From positions 4,712,001 through 4,776,000 of the forward strand of contig NZ_CP159342.1 in assembly GCF_040499845.1 (NCBI RefSeq): a stretch of 64,000 nt of DNA. Direction: 5' to 3'. Source of the stretch: Micromonospora sp. CCTCC AA 2012012 (GTDB taxonomy: Bacteria; Actinomycetota; Actinomycetes; Mycobacteriales; Micromonosporaceae). Made by a program: the position numbers and the translations under genes. The notes under the pieces were generated by a model, which was not told the DNA's origin, ran no database searches, and was given only the letters and a program-made list of their open reading frames with translations. The stretch's first letter is position 1; each line of letters opens with the position of its first letter. Below, in pieces: positions 17,140 to 24,859 of the stretch.

Positions 17140-18459
17140 GTCTCTACGCGAGTTCGCACAGCGCCGCCTCTGCTGATCTTGGTTGTTTGGGCTGGTAGGG
17201 GGCCTTGTCGCGGATGCAGGCCCAGAGGACGTTGAGGCGTTGTCTGGACAGGGCGGCAGTGGCTTGGCGGTGGGTCTTTCCCTCGGCTCTCTTCTTGTCG
17301 TAGTAGGCGCGTGACCGTGGACAATGGGTCAGAGCGCTGAAACTGGACATGCTGAACACCCGGCGTAGGCCGCGGTGGTAGCGGTGGGGTCGAACCTGGT
17401 GGCCCTGTCGGCGGCCGGAGTCGCGGGAGATCGGCGCGAGCCCCGCGTGAGCGGCGAGCGCTGCGGGGCTCGAGTAGGTGCTGAGCGTGCCGGCGTGGGC
17501 GAGGAATTCAGCGGCGAGGGTGGTGCCGATGCCGGGCAGGCTGGTGACGATCTCTCCCAGCTCGTGCTCGGCGACCATCGCGGCGAGGGTTTCCTCGATG
17601 GCGGTGATCCGGTCGTTGACCGCTTCCAGATCGGCGGCCATCTGCGCCACGATCGCGGCCGCGGTGGTCTCCCCCGCGACGGCGACGGTCTGCGTCCGCG
17701 CGGCGGTGAGGGCCTTGGCGGTGAGGGCCTTGGCGGTGAGCGCCTTGGCGGCCCGGACGCCGTGCTGGCGCAGGTAGGCCAGGATGCGGGCTTCACCGGC
17801 GCGGCGCAGCCCGGCGGGAGTCTGCCACTGCGCGAGGAGCCGAAGCGCACCCTTGCTGCGCAGGTTGAGTGTCTTCTCCAGGGCGGGGCTGATCATGGCC
17901 AGGAGGTCCTGGATGCGGGCGGCGATACGGACCCGGTCGGCGACCAGGTCCAAGCGGCGGGAGACGAGCAGCTTCAACTGCTGCTGCACCCCGTCCGCGA
18001 GGGTGAGGGTCGGCAAATCGGCGCGCATGCGCAGGGTCTGGGCGATGACGTACGCGTCGTGAGCGTCGGTCTTGCGTTCGCCGTGGAAGGCCTCGGCCAT
18101 CCGCGAGGTGACCGTGCCGCTGACGTAGCGCACGTCCGCACCCCGATCGAACAGCACCGCCAGCAGCAGCGAGGCGGGGCCGCCGCGCAGGTCGACGGCC
18201 CAGCGGATCGCCTTACGACGCTTACCGAGCCGCCCGGCGATGCCGGAGATGGCCTGCTGGTCGTTGGGGATCTTCTCGGACAGAACGACGGTGCCGTCGT
18301 CGTCGACGACGCACACGTGGTGGTGGGTCTTGCCGACGTCAACGCCGGCCCACAGGCTGCCCACCGGGCATCACCCTCTTCGGTTGTTCGATCAAGGGGC
18401 GTGGACCCGCCGCGGTTCAGTAGTCACAACTTCAGAAAGGGCGATCGGTCGCAAGTCTC
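17140..18459 (-). mobile_element. IS110-family insertion sequence (element 2)
   Basis: A complete IS110-type transposase gene is flanked by GTCTC, at 17140-17144 and 18455-18459. The outer end of the 5' side reads GGTCGC, two bases, then GTCTCCATC, almost the same as element 1, showing related recombination cores. The element is about 1.3 kb. On the 3' side the transposase stop codon (TAG at 17144-17146) lies inside the end itself. About 90 bp separate the transposase start from the 5' end, where a guide RNA would be expected. The boundaries are inferred from comparison of the two copies. Confidence 0.65.
17144..18364 (-). CDS. IS110-family transposase
   Basis: A 406-residue recombinase with a GTG start. 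The DEDD domain begins [14 protein letters not shown] and contains [15 protein letters not shown]. The Transposase_20 domain has [35 protein letters not shown] and [12 protein letters not shown]. Arrangement and spacing match the transposase of element 1, from which it differs in many positions. An odd feature is a 15-bp tandem repeat near 17705-17750 that encodes [16 protein letters not shown] in the linker between the domains; the frame remains open. It is probably functional, as no motif is lost. Confidence 0.93.
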   Translation of the reverse strand: MGSLWAGVDVGKTHHHVCVVDDDGTVVLSEKIPNDQQAISGIAGRLGKRRKAIRWAVDLRGGPASLLLAVLFDRGADVRYVSGTVTSRMAEAFHGERKTDAHDAYVIAQTLRMRADLPTLTLADGVQQQLKLLVSRRLDLVADRVRIAARIQDLLAMISPALEKTLNLRSKGALRLLAQWQTPAGLRRAGEARILAYLRQHGVRAAKALTAKALTAKALTAARTQTVAVAGETTAAAIVAQMAADLEAVNDRITAIEETLAAMVAEHELGEIVTSLPGIGTTLAAEFLAHAGTLSTYSSPAALAAHAGLAPISRDSGRRQGHQVRPHRYHRGLRRVFSMSSFSALTHCPRSRAYYDKKRAEGKTHRQATAALSRQRLNVLWACIRDKAPYQPKQPRSAEAALCELA

Positions 18460-18788
18460 CATCCAGTGCTGATACAGCGGTCATCAGCGAGGGCCGGGGC
18501 GTCCTACTCCAAGCTGGCCATGACATCGGCAGCACACACCCAGACAGTCACCCGACCCTCCGGGTCCATCCCGCAAACGACACGGCTCGATGTCTGGTTG
18601 CGGGTCCCGACGGGACAACCGGAGCCACCGCCGCGGACGTCCGGGGCGTCGGGCCGGGGACGCCGAGGCAGTCCACGATCTTGTGCGCCTTGGTGTTGAT
18701 GATCAAGCGGCGAGGGCCGCATGCGGAGTGGGTTGCTGATGTCGAGGAGCGGGAGAGCTCTTCAGCGAGATCTCAGGGTCGGCGTTTC
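18460..18788. other. Intergenic between IS110 element 2 and the DUF347 gene
   Basis: This 329-bp region must contain the promoter of the gene at 18789. The open frame of that gene extends upstream through it and into the IS, but without a ribosome site, so I do not call it coding. No RNA gene or inverted repeat of note was seen. Confidence 0.35.
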
Positions 18789-20093
18789 ATGCTCGCGTCA
18801 GTGTCCTCGACGATGGGAAGAGTTGTGTCTGTTGCCACTGACCGGCTGGTAGGTACGCGCGGGTGGTTGACGAAAGTCCCGGCGATCACTGCGACGTTCT
18901 GGGTCATCAAGGTGTTGTCGACGACGATCGGGGAGACGTTCGCCGATTATCTGGCCGTGAACGTCGGCCTGGGTCCTGCCGTCACCGACGCGGTCATGAT
19001 CGCGGCGCTGGTGGTCGCGCTTGTCATCCAGTTCCGGACCCGCGCGTACACGCCGTGGATCTACTGGTTGTGCGTGGTGTTGGTGAGCATCGTCGGTACG
19101 CAGTTGACCGACCTGTTCACCGACACGCTGGGCGTGAGCCTGTATGTCAGCACCGCTGTGTTCGCGGTGGTCCTCGCGGTCGTGTTCGCCGTCTGGTATC
19201 GGCAGGAACGCACGCTCGCGATCACCTCCATCGACACCCCGCGCCGCGAGGCGTTCTACTGGGGCGCGATCCTCACCACGTTCGCGCTCGGCACCGCCGC
19301 TGGTGACCTCGCCACCGAGGCACTCAGCCTGGGTTTCCGCAACGGGGTGCTGATCTTCGGGGGCCTTATCGCCGCGACCTGGGTGGCCTACCGTCTGGGC
19401 GCCGGGCAGGTGCTGACGTTCTGGATCGCCTACGTGCTCACCCGTCCGCTCGGCGCCTCGCTCGGTGACCTGCTGACCCAGGACAAGGACTTCGGCGGTC
19501 TGGGACTGGGCGCGAGCGTGACCAGCCTGCTGTTCTTCGGCACGATTCTGGTCCTCGTCATCCGCGAACAGGTTCTGGTCAGTCGTCACGGGGTGGCGGT
19601 CAAGGGCGCGGGGCCGCTCGGCGGCTACCGGCAGGACTACCTGTGGGCCGGCGCGGCCGTCGTAGCTGTCGCGATGGCCGGGTGGGTGCTGCGCCCGGCT
19701 GCGGACACGACGCCGACCGCCGAGCCTGCGCCCGTGACGACCGCACAGGCCGGAGCCGAGCCCGGCGCCCCCGCGGCCCTCCCGCGGCAGGCTCATCCGA
19801 CCACGAAGCTGGGCAACCTGGGCAAGTTCGCGGTGATCGTCACCGACGTGAAGGAGAAGGTCGCGCACAACGACCTGGCCGGCGGGAAGAGCCGGGCGAA
19901 GGATCTCGAGGTGGCCTGGGACGATGCCGAGGCGGGGCTGAAGCCGCGCGATTCGGCGAGGTGGCACCAGCTCGACGACCAGATCGATGCGGTCCTGACG
20001 GCCCTGCGGGCGCCGAGCCCGGTGCGGGGTGACTGCGCCTCCGCGTTGGACACCCTGCTGGCGACCCTGAGTCAGTTCGACGGCGTCAGCTGA
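18789..20093 (+). CDS. DUF347-repeat (COG4705-like) membrane protein with C-terminal extension
   Basis: Started at the ATG at 18789 (434 residues); 18813 is an alternative. The first 290 residues form about eight to nine membrane helices with internal repeats of the DUF347 type: KVLSTTIGETFADYLAVNVGLG, FWGAILTTFALGTAAGDLATE and FWIAYVLTRPLGASLGDLL. These T-x-GD/E-motifs define the COG4705 family of unknown transporters. After a Pro/Ala-rich linker, a soluble helical domain (about residues 335-434, from KLGNLGKFAVIVTDVKEKV) follows, probably outside the membrane. Its last 22 bp overlap the end of the convergent FetB-like gene. The substrate is unknown. Confidence 0.8.
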   Translation: MLASVSSTMGRVVSVATDRLVGTRGWLTKVPAITATFWVIKVLSTTIGETFADYLAVNVGLGPAVTDAVMIAALVVALVIQFRTRAYTPWIYWLCVVLVSIVGTQLTDLFTDTLGVSLYVSTAVFAVVLAVVFAVWYRQERTLAITSIDTPRREAFYWGAILTTFALGTAAGDLATEALSLGFRNGVLIFGGLIAATWVAYRLGAGQVLTFWIAYVLTRPLGASLGDLLTQDKDFGGLGLGASVTSLLFFGTILVLVIREQVLVSRHGVAVKGAGPLGGYRQDYLWAGAAVVAVAMAGWVLRPAADTTPTAEPAPVTTAQAGAEPGAPAALPRQAHPTTKLGNLGKFAVIVTDVKEKVAHNDLAGGKSRAKDLEVAWDDAEAGLKPRDSARWHQLDDQIDAVLTALRAPSPVRGDCASALDTLLATLSQFDGVS

Positions 20094-20839
20094 CCGCCTC
20101 GCGGACGGAGCCGCCCCCGGGCCATCACCTCGATGGTGAGGACTGTGGCGGCGGCTTCGACGGCGAGGAGGCCGACCAGGACGAACAGTTGGGTGATTCC
20201 CGCGGTGAGCGGGCTGGCGCCGCCGAGGAGGACGCCGACGAAGGCACCGGGGAGGGTGACCAGGCCGACGGTGCGGGTCTGGTCGAGAGCGGGCACAAGT
20301 GCCTGGCTCGCGGCGGGGCGGCAGACGAGCAGCCGAGCGTCGCGGGGCAGCATGCCCAGCGCGAGGGCGGCTTCGACCTCGCCGCGCCGGGCGCGCAGAT
20401 CGTCGTTGAAGCGCCGCCCGGCGAGGCTGGTGGCGGTCATCGCACCGCCGGTCAGGATGCCGGCGATCGGGATGACCGCGATGCCGCGCAGCGGCACCAG
20501 GCCCGCAAGGAGCAGCGCGGCGACGACGGTCAGGCTGGCGGTGGCGATCGGGACTCCCGCCCACCAGCCGTACGGCCCACCGGTGATCCGCCGGCCGGAG
20601 GTGCCGGCGGCGACCACGCACATGAGCAGGACGAACGCCCCGGTGGCCCACAGCGAGCCGACGATCGCGGTGATCACCAGTGACACGGCGGCCAGTTGCA
20701 GCGCGGCGCGGACCGCGGCCACGGCGATCTGCCGGCCGTGCCCGAGCCGTCCGACGGTGGCGATGGCGGCCGCGGCGGCGGTCAGCAGCGCCAGCGCGAC
20801 GGCGAGTTTCGGCCCGAGCACCAGCATCGTCGAGGTCAT
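20072..20839 (-). CDS. UPF0014/FetB-like membrane permease
   Basis: A 255-residue protein with about seven membrane segments. It carries the UPF0014 motifs VRAALQLAAVSLVI near the N-terminus, AGILTGGAMTATSLAGRRF in the middle, and LVTLPGAFVGVLLGGASPLTAGITQLFVL toward the end. E. coli FetB is the permease of the FetAB exporter that helps iron homeostasis. The matching ATPase (FetA) is not next to it in this window, so either a distant ATPase or another function serves. Convergent 22-bp overlap with the DUF347 gene at its 3' end. Upstream DedA and PAP2 genes read in the same direction. Confidence 0.85.
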   Translation of the reverse strand: MTSTMLVLGPKLAVALALLTAAAAAIATVGRLGHGRQIAVAAVRAALQLAAVSLVITAIVGSLWATGAFVLLMCVVAAGTSGRRITGGPYGWWAGVPIATASLTVVAALLLAGLVPLRGIAVIPIAGILTGGAMTATSLAGRRFNDDLRARRGEVEAALALGMLPRDARLLVCRPAASQALVPALDQTRTVGLVTLPGAFVGVLLGGASPLTAGITQLFVLVGLLAVEAAATVLTIEVMARGRLRPRGGQLTPSN

Positions 20840-20872
20840 CCGGTCAGTGTCGTTTCAGCGCCGACGGGTCGT

Positions 20873-21559
20873 TCAGTCAGCGCGGGAGGCGTTTCCGGCC
20901 ACCGTCTCCTCGGTGGCCGGGGTTGCCGAGCGGTGGCGGGAGCGCAGGAGCTGGATGCCGATCGGCACGACGGAGACGAGCACGATGGCGATCAGGATGA
21001 ACTCGATGTTCGACTTGACGAAGCTGATCTGCCCGAGGAAGTAGCCGAGCACGGTGACGCCGGTTCCCCACAGGACGCCGCCGAGGATGTTGTAGGTGAC
21101 GAAGGTGCGGTAGTGCATGCGGCTGACGCCGGCGATGACCGGGGTGAAGGTCCGCACGATCGGCACGAAACGGGCCAGCACGATCGAGCGGGCGCCGTAG
21201 CGGGCGAAGAAGGCGTTGGCCCGGTGCACGTTCTCCTGCTTGAACAGCCGGGAGTTGGGGCGACGGAATAGGCTCGGGCCGACGCGCTTGCCGAACAGGT
21301 AGCCGACCTGGTCGCCGGCGATGGCGGCGACGGCGACGAGCAGGCAGAGCAGCCAGAGCGGCTGGTGCAGGTAGCGGCCGTCGGCGACAAGCAGCCCGGC
21401 GGTGAACAGCAGCGAGTCGCCGGGCAGGAACAACCCGATCAGCACGCCGGATTCGGCGAAGATGATCGCGAGGATCCCGATCAGCCCGAAGGTGGAGATC
21501 AGCCATTCCGGGTCGATGAAGCTGGGGCCCACGGCGAGCAGCGCTTGAGGCGTGGACAT
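20873..21559 (-). CDS. DedA-family membrane protein
   Basis: A 228-residue integral membrane protein of the DedA/SNARE-associated family. It shows the typical start (FGLIGILAIIFAESGVLIGLFLPGDSLLF), the middle GDQVGYLFGKRVGPSLF and the RFVPIVRTFTPVIAGVSRMHYRTF motif with conserved Arg. The final helix is WGTGVTVLGYFLGQ. Family members are lipid scramblases or flippases involved in envelope homeostasis. It is 33 nt upstream of the FetB-like gene and 36 nt downstream of the PAP2 gene, in a likely three-gene operon. A C-terminal cytoplasmic tail is rich in Arg/Ser/Ala. Confidence 0.92.
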   Translation of the reverse strand: MSTPQALLAVGPSFIDPEWLISTFGLIGILAIIFAESGVLIGLFLPGDSLLFTAGLLVADGRYLHQPLWLLCLLVAVAAIAGDQVGYLFGKRVGPSLFRRPNSRLFKQENVHRANAFFARYGARSIVLARFVPIVRTFTPVIAGVSRMHYRTFVTYNILGGVLWGTGVTVLGYFLGQISFVKSNIEFILIAIVLVSVVPIGIQLLRSRHRSATPATEETVAGNASRAD

Positions 21560-21595
21560 GGCGGGGACCTCCGGAACGAGGGGCGGGGGCGGTGC

Positions 21596-22135
21596 TCAGG
21601 CGGTGGTGTCGAGGCGGCGGCTAGCACGGCGGTCGTAGGCGCGGCCGACGACGCCGATGGTGGTGACAGCTGCGGCGGCGATGAGCGCGCCGACGAGGAT
21701 GTCACCGGGGTAGTGCACGCCGGTCCAGACTCGGGCGAAGCCGACGATGGTGGCGATCAGACTCAGCGCTACCCCCCATCGGCGGGACAGAAACGCCCCG
21801 ACGGCGAACGCCACCGCGAACGCCGCGGTGGCGTGGTCGCTGGGCAGCGACGCTCCGGCGGCGTGCGGGATCAACTGGTGCACGGGGTGGGTCTGAAAGG
21901 GCCGTACCTCGGTGCTGAGCGCGGCGACGGCCTGCCCGACGGCGAAGGCCAGCCCGAGGGAGACGACAACGCGCACCAGGGCGGTGCGCCCGTGCCGCAG
22001 GTGAGTCAGCACGGGTACGGCGGCGGTGGCGGCGAGGACGTAGATCAGCCACCTCGCCGACCATTCGAAGACGTCGTCGACGGGGTCGCTGCGGCCGGCT
22101 GCGGCGTTGACGAGTTGGAAGAGGTGATAGTTCAT
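21596..22135 (-). CDS. PAP2-family phosphatase (undecaprenyl-diphosphatase-like)
   Basis: A 179-residue membrane enzyme with the three PAP2 motifs: EVRPF as a shortened first motif, ASLPSDHATAAFAV (PSxH) and RVWTGVHYPGDILVG with catalytic His. Five to six helices are predicted. Size and composition match BcrC-type undecaprenyl pyrophosphate phosphatases, which recycle the cell-wall carrier lipid, but other lipid phosphatases share these motifs. The DedA gene is directly downstream; DedA proteins also affect undecaprenyl phosphate traffic, so a joint envelope role is plausible. About 95 bp from the histidine kinase gene. Confidence 0.87.
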   Translation of the reverse strand: MNYHLFQLVNAAAGRSDPVDDVFEWSARWLIYVLAATAAVPVLTHLRHGRTALVRVVVSLGLAFAVGQAVAALSTEVRPFQTHPVHQLIPHAAGASLPSDHATAAFAVAFAVGAFLSRRWGVALSLIATIVGFARVWTGVHYPGDILVGALIAAAAVTTIGVVGRAYDRRASRRLDTTA

Positions 22136-22230
22136 GGTTCCCCCGTTGGTGGCTCCGGCCCGGACAGGCGCCTCTCGTCCAGGGTGCCGCCGGCCACCTG
22201 AGAGGAGCCTGAATTCGCCGAGGGCGGGGT

Positions 22231-23616
22231 TCAGTGATCTTCGGAATCGACGTGCCGGGGCAGCCGGATCCGGACGGTCATGCCCGGTCCGGGCAGCACC
22301 TGCACATCTCCGCCGTGCGCCGCGACGACCTGACGGGTGATGGCGAGGCCCAGGCCGGTGCCGCCCTCCGGCCGGGTCCGGCTGTCATCCAGACGGACGA
22401 ACCGGTCGAAGATGCGCTCCCGGTCGGCGTCGGGGACGCCGGGTCCGTCGTCGGTGACCTCGACGCACCCCCAGCCCTCGCACACCGACACGCGCAGGGT
22501 CACCCGGGTACGGGCGTGGCGGGCGGCGTTGTCGGCCAGATTCCGCAGCGCCCGGCCCAGGTCGTGGGCGTCTCCCGTCACCCGTACCGGGGTCAGGTCG
22601 GCCCGGACGGTGAGGTCCGGGTGCTGCCCGGCGAGCCGGTCCCGCTCGGTGTAGGCGAGATCGTCGAGGTCGACGTCGTCGCGGCGCCCGGTGGCGCCGC
22701 GCTCGTCGATGCGCGCGAGCAGCAGCAGGTCCGCGACGAGATCGGCGAGCCGGCTGGTCTCGCGGCGCAGCAGCTCGACCAGCTCGCCGTGCCCCTGCGG
22801 TACGGGTGCCAGCGCCAGGCGGTCGAGGCCGGCGCGCAGGGTGGCCAGGGGGCTGCGCAGTTCGTGGCTGGCGTCGGCGACGAAGCGGCGCTGGCTCGCC
22901 GCGGCGGCTTCCAGGCGCTCGAGCATCAGGTTCATGGTGTCGGCGAGCGCCGCGACCTCATCTCGGGCGGCCGGCACGGGCACCCGGGCGTGCAGGTCCC
23001 GGGCGGTGATGCCGGCGACCCGGCGGCGGATCGCCTCGACCGGGCGCAGGGAACGTCCGACGAACCAGAACACCGCCGCGCCGACCACCAGCAGCATGGG
23101 CGCCAGCCCGGCGGCCAGGATCGCCGCGACCGCCTCGGTGCTCTCGTTGACCGGCCGCAGCGACTGCGCGACCAGCACCGTCCGGGTCCCGGATCCGGTG
23201 GCCACCCCAACGGCTGCGATCCGGAAGGGGTCCTCGTCGGCGAACGGCAGCAGCCGCTGCTCGCGGAGAAGTTGACCGGGCCGGGGCCGCAGCGGGGACA
23301 GCGGCGCGGCGTCGCCGAGCGCCGCCGAGGCCGCCTCGACCCGCCCCGACGGGCCGAGGACCTGCACCAACGTCTGCTCCCCCGGACTGGGCTTCAGCGT
23401 CTCGGCGAGTGCGTCCTGATTGCCGGCGGCCACCGCCGCGACCACCTCGGCCGCCCGCTGCCGCGCGGCGGCATCCACGTTGCCGGCGAGATCCGCGCGG
23501 GCGAGATAGACGAACGCCGCCGCGCCGACGGTGAAGGCCGCCGCCACGACAGCGGCGGCGGCCAGCGCCGAGCGCAGCCGTACCCCCAGGTGCCGGCGGA
23601 TCCACCCGATGGCCAT
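22231..23616 (-). CDS. Sensor histidine kinase
   Basis: A 461-residue kinase. The first membrane helix is at about 18-38 and the second at about 170-188, with an extracytoplasmic sensor of about 130 residues between them. A HAMP segment follows (RPVEAIRRRVAGITARDLHARVP). The HisKA box FVADASHELRSPLATL has the phosphorylated H251. The ATPase domain has N (NLADNAARHA), G1 (DDGPGVPDADRERIFDRF) and G2 (GGTGLGLAITRQVV) motifs. Its ATG lies 2 nt after the stop of the response regulator gene, so both are translated together. The signal is unknown; neighbouring iron and envelope genes are suggestive only. Confidence 0.93.
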   Translation of the reverse strand: MAIGWIRRHLGVRLRSALAAAAVVAAAFTVGAAAFVYLARADLAGNVDAAARQRAAEVVAAVAAGNQDALAETLKPSPGEQTLVQVLGPSGRVEAASAALGDAAPLSPLRPRPGQLLREQRLLPFADEDPFRIAAVGVATGSGTRTVLVAQSLRPVNESTEAVAAILAAGLAPMLLVVGAAVFWFVGRSLRPVEAIRRRVAGITARDLHARVPVPAARDEVAALADTMNLMLERLEAAAASQRRFVADASHELRSPLATLRAGLDRLALAPVPQGHGELVELLRRETSRLADLVADLLLLARIDERGATGRRDDVDLDDLAYTERDRLAGQHPDLTVRADLTPVRVTGDAHDLGRALRNLADNAARHARTRVTLRVSVCEGWGCVEVTDDGPGVPDADRERIFDRFVRLDDSRTRPEGGTGLGLAITRQVVAAHGGDVQVLPGPGMTVRIRLPRHVDSEDH

Positions 23617-23618
23617 GC

Positions 23619-24296
23619 TCAGCCGCCGTCGGCTGCCAGGCGGTAGCCCATGCCCCGCTCGGTCTGGATGGCCCGGCGACCGAACGGCTGGTCGATCTTG
23701 CGACGCAGGTAGCTGACGTACACCTCGACGATGTTCGGGTCGCCGTCGAAGTGGGCGTCCCAGACGTTGTCGATGATCTGCCGTTTGGACACCACGTCAC
23801 CACGGTGCCGCATCAGGAACTCCAGCAGCGCGAACTCCCGCGCGGTGACCCGAACGGCCTGGCCCGCCCGACTGACCTGCCGCCGGGCCGGGTCCACGGT
23901 CAGATCCCCGGCGGTCAGCACGACTGGCCGGGCGGGCGCGCCCCGGCGCACCAGAGCCCGCAGCCGGGCCACCAGCACCACGAACGAGAACGGCTTGACC
24001 AGGTAGTCGTCGGCCCCGAGGTCGAAGGCATCCGCCTGGTCGTACTCGCCGTCCTTCGCGGTCAGCATCAACACCGGCGTCCACACACCCCGCGACCGCA
24101 GCCGCCGGCACACCTCGTAACCGTTGAGGCCGGGCAGCATGATGTCCAGCACGATCACGTCGTACGGATTCTCGGTAGCCGCCCACAGCCCGTCGGTCCC
24201 GGTGTGCTGCACATCCACGGCGAAACCCTCGTCCGTCAGGCCGGCGCGCAGCACCTGCGCCAGGGCGGTCTCGTCCTCGACGACCAGCACCCGCAC
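23619..24296 (-). CDS. OmpR-family response regulator
   Basis: A 225-residue regulator from the GTG at 24296; an ATG eight codons upstream at 24320 is an alternative. The receiver domain carries acidic residues in VVEDE, the phosphorylated D51 (VIVLD), and K101 (LVKPF). The winged-helix DNA-binding domain ends with VYVSYLRRKID and RGMGYRL, typical of OmpR/PhoB proteins. It is the first gene of a two-gene operon with the kinase at 22231-23616. It reads away from feoA across about 250 bp. The targets are not evident. Confidence 0.93.
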   Translation of the reverse strand: MRVLVVEDETALAQVLRAGLTDEGFAVDVQHTGTDGLWAATENPYDVIVLDIMLPGLNGYEVCRRLRSRGVWTPVLMLTAKDGEYDQADAFDLGADDYLVKPFSFVVLVARLRALVRRGAPARPVVLTAGDLTVDPARRQVSRAGQAVRVTAREFALLEFLMRHRGDVVSKRQIIDNVWDAHFDGDPNIVEVYVSYLRRKIDQPFGRRAIQTERGMGYRLAADGG

Positions 24297-24521
24297 CCCG
24301 CCCACCCCCTTCCGGAACATCGACACCCGCACCCTGGCATCACCACGGGATACCTCGATCATCGCGCGGCGCGTGGGACAGGAGTGCCGCGTCACGGCCA
24401 CCGCGACGGGGTTCGACCGCCACGAGGCCGACCCACTGCCGCAGCCAGCACAACCGCACGGTACGTGGTCGTGGTCGGATGGCTGACCACACGGCCGGAG
24501 TTCGTCACACGCCCTGGCAGG

Positions 24522-24540
24522 TGAGGCGAGCCTTACCTTA
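24522..24540. promoter_or_regulatory. IdeR/DmdR-type iron box upstream of feoA
   Basis: The 19-mer TGAGGCGAGCCTTACCTTA matches the DtxR/IdeR consensus TWAGGTWAGSCTWACCTWA at 16 of 19 positions. It ends 10 nt before the predicted feoA start. Iron-bound repressor here would block feoAB transcription when iron is plentiful. Confidence 0.7.
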
Positions 24541-24550
24541 TGGTGAGCTG

Positions 24551-24859
24551 GTGCTGCTGAGACGTCCTGCTGCCGCCAACACCGGGCCCTCGGTGCGGGC
24601 CGTCGAGGCGTCCGCCGGGTCAGCGGGTCGGCTGTCCGATCTGCCCCCAGGCGGTCGGGCCACGATCGTGGGGCTGGCCGACGGTGCACCGCCTGCGACG
24701 GCCCGCCGGCTGGCGGACCTCGGGTTCACCGCCGGGACGCCGGTGCAGGTCGTGCGACGCGCGCCCCTGCGGGATCCGGTGGTGTACCGGGTCAAGGACT
24801 ACGACCTGTGCCTGCGCCGCGCGCAGGCCGCGCACGTGCTGATCCGGGACGCGCGGTGA
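24551..24859 (+). CDS. feoA: FeoA-domain protein
   Basis: A 102-residue protein from the GTG at 24551, preceded by GGTGAG. The frame is open upstream, but the iron box lies there, so a downstream start is more sensible. The SH3-like FeoA core runs from LSDLPPGGRATIVGL to YDLCLRRAQAAHVLI. The first 30 residues are an unusual Ala/Ser-rich extension. FeoA is the small cytoplasmic partner of the ferrous-iron importer FeoB. Its TGA overlaps the GTG start of feoB (GTGA), so the two are translationally coupled. Confidence 0.9.
   Translation: MLLRRPAAANTGPSVRAVEASAGSAGRLSDLPPGGRATIVGLADGAPPATARRLADLGFTAGTPVQVVRRAPLRDPVVYRVKDYDLCLRRAQAAHVLIRDAR

Noticed and set aside
17160..17185. TGATCTTGG near the end of element 2, resembling the start of the conserved element
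   Set aside because: Only nine bases match. It lies within the transposase gene and lacks the CAAGCGA and hairpin parts.
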